Below, piece after piece: positions 7,785 to 10,491 of a DNA stretch of 10,491 bases; position 1 is the first letter of the stretch; each line of letters starts with the position of its first letter. This stretch comes from Gracilibacteraceae bacterium (GTDB lineage: Bacteria > Bacillota > Desulfitobacteriia > Desulfitobacteriales > Syntrophobotulaceae): NCBI GenBank assembly GCA_031274335.1, contig JAISQG010000136.1, forward strand, positions 1-10,491, given 5' to 3'. A program made the translations under genes and the position numbers. Under the pieces are notes generated by a model. The model made no database searches, was not told the origin of the DNA, and was given only the letters and a program-made list of their open reading frames with translations.

Positions 7785-8925
7785 GAGCCAGCGCCTCCTG
7801 CTCCGCCATCGGCTTCGGCTTGGCAAAAATCATCCGACCCGCCGCCGTCTGAAGCACCGTGGTCACAAGAATCGGTATCTGCCGGCCGATATACCTGCGG
7901 CCGCCGTCGATCACGATCATCGTACCGTCATCCAGATAGGCAACGCCCTGGCTGGCTTCCTTGCCTTCTTTCATAACCTGCACATACATTTCCTCCCCCG
8001 GCAGCACAACCGGTTTGAGAGAATTAGCCAGCTCATTGATATTCAATACTTTCACGCCTTGCAATTCCGCCACTTTGTTCAAATTGTAATCATTGGTCAA
8101 AACCGGGCAATTCAGGGTTTGCGCCAGCCGCACCAGCTTGCTGTCAACTTCCGCCACATCGTCAAAATCTTTTTCAGATATTTCCACTTTGATATATTCG
8201 CCGCGCGAAATCTCATTCAGTATATCCAGCCCGCGCCGGCCGCGGTTCCGCTTCAGCAAATCGGAGGAATCGGCGACATGGCGCAATTCGTCCAGCACAA
8301 AGGCCGGCACCAGCAAAATGCCATCCATGAAACCTGTTTTAACAATATCGGCAATCCTTCCGTCGATAATGACGCTGGTATCTAAAATTCTGTACCGCGT
8401 GGCAATGTCTTTGCTCTTTATTTCCTGTATTTTTTTAACTTCTTTTTGTTTTTCCGCTTTTTCTAACCTGGCGCGCGGTATAATGGTGATAAGATTCCAA
8501 ATATCTCCCTTGCGCTTCACGCCGACCATCATGCCCACATAACCCAGCAGCAAGCTTACGACTACGCTCAGTACAGTGCCAAAAAATGGCACGGAGGCAA
8601 ACGAACGCTGAAACATGGACGCCACAAACAATCCGACTATAATTCCGATACAGGCGCCCAGCAGATCAGGAGCGGGCATGCTTGTCAGCAAGGATTCTAT
8701 GGCCTTGGCCACCCTGACAAAGAGCCTGATTATAAAAGGGGCGATAATAAACCCGATGATTGCGAATAAAATGGTGAATAACGCGTATGCCGCCAACAGC
8801 TGCAACAGGGAATCCAAATAGCCGTGCAGAGCGAAATTTTCGACCTGAGAAACCTTGTACACCAGCAGCGCGCCACCGCCGCCCGCGACCAGAGCGATAA
8901 TAACCCGGAATATTTTGCTGACCAT
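7774..8925 (-). CDS. yacL: YacL-family membrane protein with PIN and TRAM domains
   Basis: A 383-residue protein close in size to B. subtilis YacL (about 366). Four hydrophobic segments at about residues 6-24, 42-66, 88-106 and 114-136 are followed by a charged Lys/Glu-rich linker (150-175). The PIN nuclease-like domain spans about 178-300 and keeps the acidic metal-site residues Asp182 (LDTSVIID), Glu213 (LDELR), Asp261 and Asp279 (TNDYN). A TRAM RNA-binding domain follows at about 305-370 (VVLPGEEMYVQV, ending GRQIPILVTTVLQTAAGRMIF). A role as a membrane-bound RNase or RNA-binding factor is inferred from the domains; its in vivo substrate is not settled. ATG 8925 has a near-perfect AAAGGAGGTGAT ribosome site. 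It is the first gene of the yacL-ispD-ispF-pyrE run and is commonly found next to ispD in Firmicutes. Confidence 0.95.
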   Translation of the reverse strand: MVSKIFRVIIALVAGGGGALLVYKVSQVENFALHGYLDSLLQLLAAYALFTILFAIIGFIIAPFIIRLFVRVAKAIESLLTSMPAPDLLGACIGIIVGLFVASMFQRSFASVPFFGTVLSVVVSLLLGYVGMMVGVKRKGDIWNLITIIPRARLEKAEKQKEVKKIQEIKSKDIATRYRILDTSVIIDGRIADIVKTGFMDGILLVPAFVLDELRHVADSSDLLKRNRGRRGLDILNEISRGEYIKVEISEKDFDDVAEVDSKLVRLAQTLNCPVLTNDYNLNKVAELQGVKVLNINELANSLKPVVLPGEEMYVQVMKEGKEASQGVAYLDDGTMIVIDGGRRYIGRQIPILVTTVLQTAAGRMIFAKPKPMAEQEALAHGY

Positions 8926-8987
8926 TTCATCACCTCCTTTCTGTTTTTTCGCTCAGCCCGACCAAAGCGGCGCTGAACGTCTCAATT

Positions 8988-9016
8988 ATTATATCATTTA
9001 TCTTCGTAAAAAAAAA
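8988..9016 (-). promoter_or_regulatory. Extended -10 promoter of the yacL-ispD-ispF-pyrE operon
   Basis: On the minus strand, TGATATAAT at 8996-8988 is a perfect extended -10 (TGnTATAAT). The expected -35 position, 17 bp upstream (9016-9011), is a run of T rather than TTGACA, so recognition probably relies on the extended -10. Transcription would start near 8981, giving a leader of about 55 nt before ATG 8925. The T-run belongs to the terminator next door, so the two elements share bases. Confidence 0.55.
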
Positions 9017-9047
9017 GCGCTGCCTTTCGAGAGAAACAGCTTTTTTT
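9008..9047 (-). terminator. Bidirectional rho-independent terminator
   Basis: An inverted repeat: GCTG (9019-9022), a CC bulge, TTTC (9025-9028), loop GAGA, GAAA (9033-9036), CAGC (9037-9040). It is flanked by nine A on the left (9008-9016) and seven T on the right (9041-9047). Read on the minus strand, the hairpin is followed by a T-run and would end the transcript of the hydrolase at 9205-10143. Read on the plus strand it also ends in T7 and could stop readthrough towards 9050 and beyond. The strand is given as minus because a clear upstream gene exists only there. Confidence 0.65.
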
Positions 9048-9079
9048 GTGATTTTGCCCTGAACTTTGCGTGAATTTGA

Positions 9080-9214
9080 CGAAACAGCGGAAGTCAGGCA
9101 TCTCGCCCGGAAAATTCAAGCGGATTCGCAAACTCCGGCAAGGAATCGTTCAGCGAATTTTACGCGAGTCAGGTCGCCGCGGCGATTGGCCTTCACGCTG
9201 TGCGCTACGATTTC
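9080..9214 (+). pseudogene. Remnant of a HipA-like kinase gene
   Basis: In the frame that follows the stop at 9077-9079 there is no start codon, but the translation includes SGFANSGKESFSEFYASQV and continues AAAIGLHAVRYDF up to 9214. This resembles the N-lobe stretch of HipA-domain kinases in gut Firmicutes, where a Gly-Phe-Ala-Asn-x-Gly segment leads into a Glu-x-Tyr/Phe-Ser-Glu helix, then an Ala-Ser-Gln/Lys helix and a Val-x-Tyr-Asp/Glu strand. The expected continuation, a kinase body of 150 or more residues, is missing: after TTC 9212-9214 the frame runs into the end of the oppositely oriented hydrolase and stops at 9245-9247. No intact antitoxin partner is visible. Family identity is from memory of the motif pattern and rests on about 33 residues, so it could be wrong. 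Confidence 0.5.
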
Positions 9215-10143
9215 GGCGTTTCGCTGACCGAAGCCATAACTTCATAAAATTTCTGCGGCTCACTCCATTGCGGAAAGTGACAGGATTTTTCAAACCAATG
9301 AAATTGCTTCGCGGTTTTTATGCGCTGAAAGTATTCATAGGCAAGGGAAGAAGAAACATGCCGGTCGTGCCTGCCCTCGACAAATACAACGGGTACTTTG
9401 AACTCCGTTTCATCCTCAAAATTAACGTCCATTAACTCTTGCCATAAATATTTGATTGATTGCAGGGAGCCTTTTTGTCTGTTCAGCAGGTCTTGCATAC
9501 TGTAATCGGGCGATGTCAGGAAATCGAAAATAAAACGATTGTAGTTGGTTTTGCCGTACAGGGAACCTTTGTGTTTTACAACCTGCCCCGTCACAAAGAG
9601 CAAATCGTCAAGCCATGATGCCCGGCGGTAAGAGCAGTCAATAGACTCCAGTTTGGATATCACTTTATTATTATTTCCGGCCTTGTTTTTCTGCAAAGCA
9701 TAATCATATGCCTCTTGAGAAGATTTGATCATATTCACTACCTGACCGCAGCCGACATATGTATGAACTATATCGGGATAAAGCTGTATGAATTTCAGCC
9801 CCAATACGCTGCCCCAGGAATGACCCGCCAAATACAGTTTTTCTTGGTGAAAACGCTTCAGCAAATTCAAGGACAGGAAATATATGTCATCCAGAAATGT
9901 GCCTATCTTTATTTCTTCTTTTTCGGAAAATGGATAGTACGATTTGCCCGCTCCGCGCTGTTCCAAGGTCACAACCGTAAAAATGTCCTCCAGCCTCTTA
10001 TTGTATTTCGCAACCAAAGGCAAGGCGGCGTCGCCCGGACCCCCGTGCAAATACAAGAGAATTGGGTTATTAGCATGATTCGCCCGAATGGACAGGCATT
10101 GCATTTTGTTGTTGATCTCGATATATTCAATATTCTTAATCAT
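9205..10143 (-). CDS. Alpha/beta hydrolase, proline iminopeptidase-like (S33 family)
   Basis: A 312-residue protein without signal peptide, probably cytoplasmic. It has the oxyanion-hole motif HGGPG at residues 33-37, EQRGAGKS at 61-68, the nucleophile elbow GHSWGS with Ser109, Asp260 in VEGRHDRH and His289 in KSCHFPQW, which together form a full Ser-Asp-His triad. HGGPG plus GHSWG is typical of prolyl aminopeptidases and related hydrolases that release N-terminal proline or cleave other small amides and esters; the substrate here is not defined. ATG 10143 is chosen for AGAGGAG nine bases upstream; an ATG at 10188 has no ribosome site. The base composition is clearly more AT-rich than the MEP and exporter genes, suggesting transfer from a lower-GC Firmicute. 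The last eight or so residues (SVSETPKS) and the stop appear to derive from the neighbouring kinase remnant, so the native C-terminus may have been replaced. Confidence 0.85.
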   Translation of the reverse strand: MIKNIEYIEINNKMQCLSIRANHANNPILLYLHGGPGDAALPLVAKYNKRLEDIFTVVTLEQRGAGKSYYPFSEKEEIKIGTFLDDIYFLSLNLLKRFHQEKLYLAGHSWGSVLGLKFIQLYPDIVHTYVGCGQVVNMIKSSQEAYDYALQKNKAGNNNKVISKLESIDCSYRRASWLDDLLFVTGQVVKHKGSLYGKTNYNRFIFDFLTSPDYSMQDLLNRQKGSLQSIKYLWQELMDVNFEDETEFKVPVVFVEGRHDRHVSSSLAYEYFQRIKTAKQFHWFEKSCHFPQWSEPQKFYEVMASVSETPKS

Positions 10144-10229
10144 TTGAACAGCTCCTCTATTCGGGCAAAGATGCTTCGTCCGATTCATTGCACAAGTTCA
10201 TCAGGCTGCGCCTCTGCAAGCACCTCAAC

Positions 10230-10491
10230 CTATGTTAGCATAACAGATAAATTACTAAATGACAATGACAGGGGTTCACGGCGTTGTCGCCGGCGCTCGA
10301 CGCGGTTTTCGGTGAATCCTCCCTGACCATTTAGTGATGAATAGGCACATATGATATCGAACTCGCATTCTGGCTGCAGCTCCTTTATATTTGATGCATT
10401 TTCTTTTATAAATGACAGGATATATTCTATGTGGGACTGAAGAGGCTCTTGTCCGTCTAATTTGCTAGCAAAAATACATAAGTTATTATCT
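10230..10491 (-). CDS. 3' part of a possible DUF4279-type gene, running off the window
   Basis: An open frame enters from the right edge (codons begin at 10490) and ends at TAG 10232-10230, giving 86 visible residues with no start in the window. The first 60 read as a plausible protein: an N-terminal strand LCIFAS, a helix (HIEYILSFIKENASNIKEL) and CEFDIICAYSSLNGQGGFT. The end resembles the Cys-x-Phe-x-Ile ... Tyr-Ser-Ser ... Asn-Gly-Gln-Gly-Gly-Phe pattern of small DUF4279 proteins, whose function is unknown. After GGFT the composition changes to ENRVERRRQRREP, encoded by a GC-rich palindromic segment, and the usual final helix and strand are not recognisable. The gene is therefore probably truncated or altered at its C-terminus. 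The family assignment is tentative. Confidence 0.4.
   Translation of the reverse strand, partial: DNNLCIFASKLDGQEPLQSHIEYILSFIKENASNIKELQPECEFDIICAYSSLNGQGGFTENRVERRRQRREPLSLSFSNLSVMLT
10237..10265 (-). promoter_or_regulatory. Putative promoter of the alpha/beta hydrolase gene
   Basis: On the minus strand, a -35 TTGTCA (10265-10260, 5 of 6 matches) and a -10 TATGCT (10242-10237, 4 of 6) are separated by 17 bp, with TG placed to make an extended -10 (TGTTATGCT). Transcription would start near 10230, leaving a leader of about 87 nt before ATG 10143. It lies within the 3' end of the DUF4279-like reading frame, so the hydrolase need not depend on the upstream gene. Confidence 0.5.
10272..10319 (+). 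repeat. GC-rich imperfect palindrome
   Basis: GGGTTCAC (10272-10279) can pair with GTGAATCC (10312-10319), GCGT (10281-10284) with ACGC (10300-10303), and the centre is the palindrome CGCCGGCG (10288-10295). As plus-strand RNA the outer stem pairs completely, with one G-U; as minus-strand RNA it has an A-C mismatch. A GGTTTT bulge lies on the right arm. No T-run follows, so it is not a standard terminator. It stands out as a GC-rich block in AT-rich surroundings and could be a small mobile palindromic repeat, but no second copy is in the window. Confidence 0.4.

Noticed and set aside
10186..10229. Frame VEVLAEAQPDELVQ after the TAG of the DUF4279-like frame, which might indicate stop-codon readthrough or another gene tail
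   Set aside because: Fourteen residues without a recognisable family are too few; chance openness is likely.
9715..10326. A plus-strand open frame of 203 codons across the hydrolase start and leader
   Set aside because: It is antisense to the hydrolase active-site region and lacks a ribosome site; its C-terminal part just reads through the palindrome.

Overview
The window looks like chromosomal DNA of a fairly GC-rich member of the Bacillota (Firmicutes). The main support is the minus-strand block yacL - ispD - ispF, a Firmicutes-style arrangement, together with strong AGGAGG-type ribosome sites. A Negativicutes-like host would fit, but that is inference; nothing here fixes the genus.

Left half, plus strand (218-5969): a tight five-gene run that is probably one operon. 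It starts from a sigma-A-like promoter at 102-130. It encodes a minimal ABC ATPase, two paralogous ABC-2 membrane subunits joined by 4-nt stop/start overlaps, a gamma-class carbonic anhydrase-like left-handed beta-helix protein, and a large multispanning membrane protein with an extracytoplasmic transglutaminase/protease-like domain. The first three should form one exporter. The last two have unknown physiological partners, and their link to the exporter is co-transcription only.

Middle, minus strand (8925 down to 5908): yacL (membrane PIN-TRAM protein), ispD and ispF (MEP isoprenoid pathway) and pyrE (pyrimidine synthesis). Each gene overlaps the next by 11, 23 and 20 nt, so translational coupling is likely. 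The run starts at an extended -10 promoter just left of a bidirectional terminator. pyrE converges on the transglutaminase gene, and the two coding ends overlap by 62 bp.

Right end (about 9050-10491): an accessory patch that is visibly more AT-rich and mosaic. It holds a plus-strand remnant resembling a HipA-like kinase, an intact alpha/beta hydrolase (proline iminopeptidase-like) on the minus strand with its own promoter, a GC-rich imperfect palindrome, and the tail of a possible DUF4279-type gene running off the window. The hydrolase stop codon lies inside the kinase remnant, which suggests recombination joined unrelated pieces.

Stretches without genes: 1-217 holds only the promoter and a short (ccgaaaa)-type tandem; 8941-9079 holds the yacL promoter and the terminator; 10144-10229 is a leader with nothing recognised beyond a short open frame. 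No tRNA, rRNA, CRISPR array, riboswitch or intact insertion sequence was seen.
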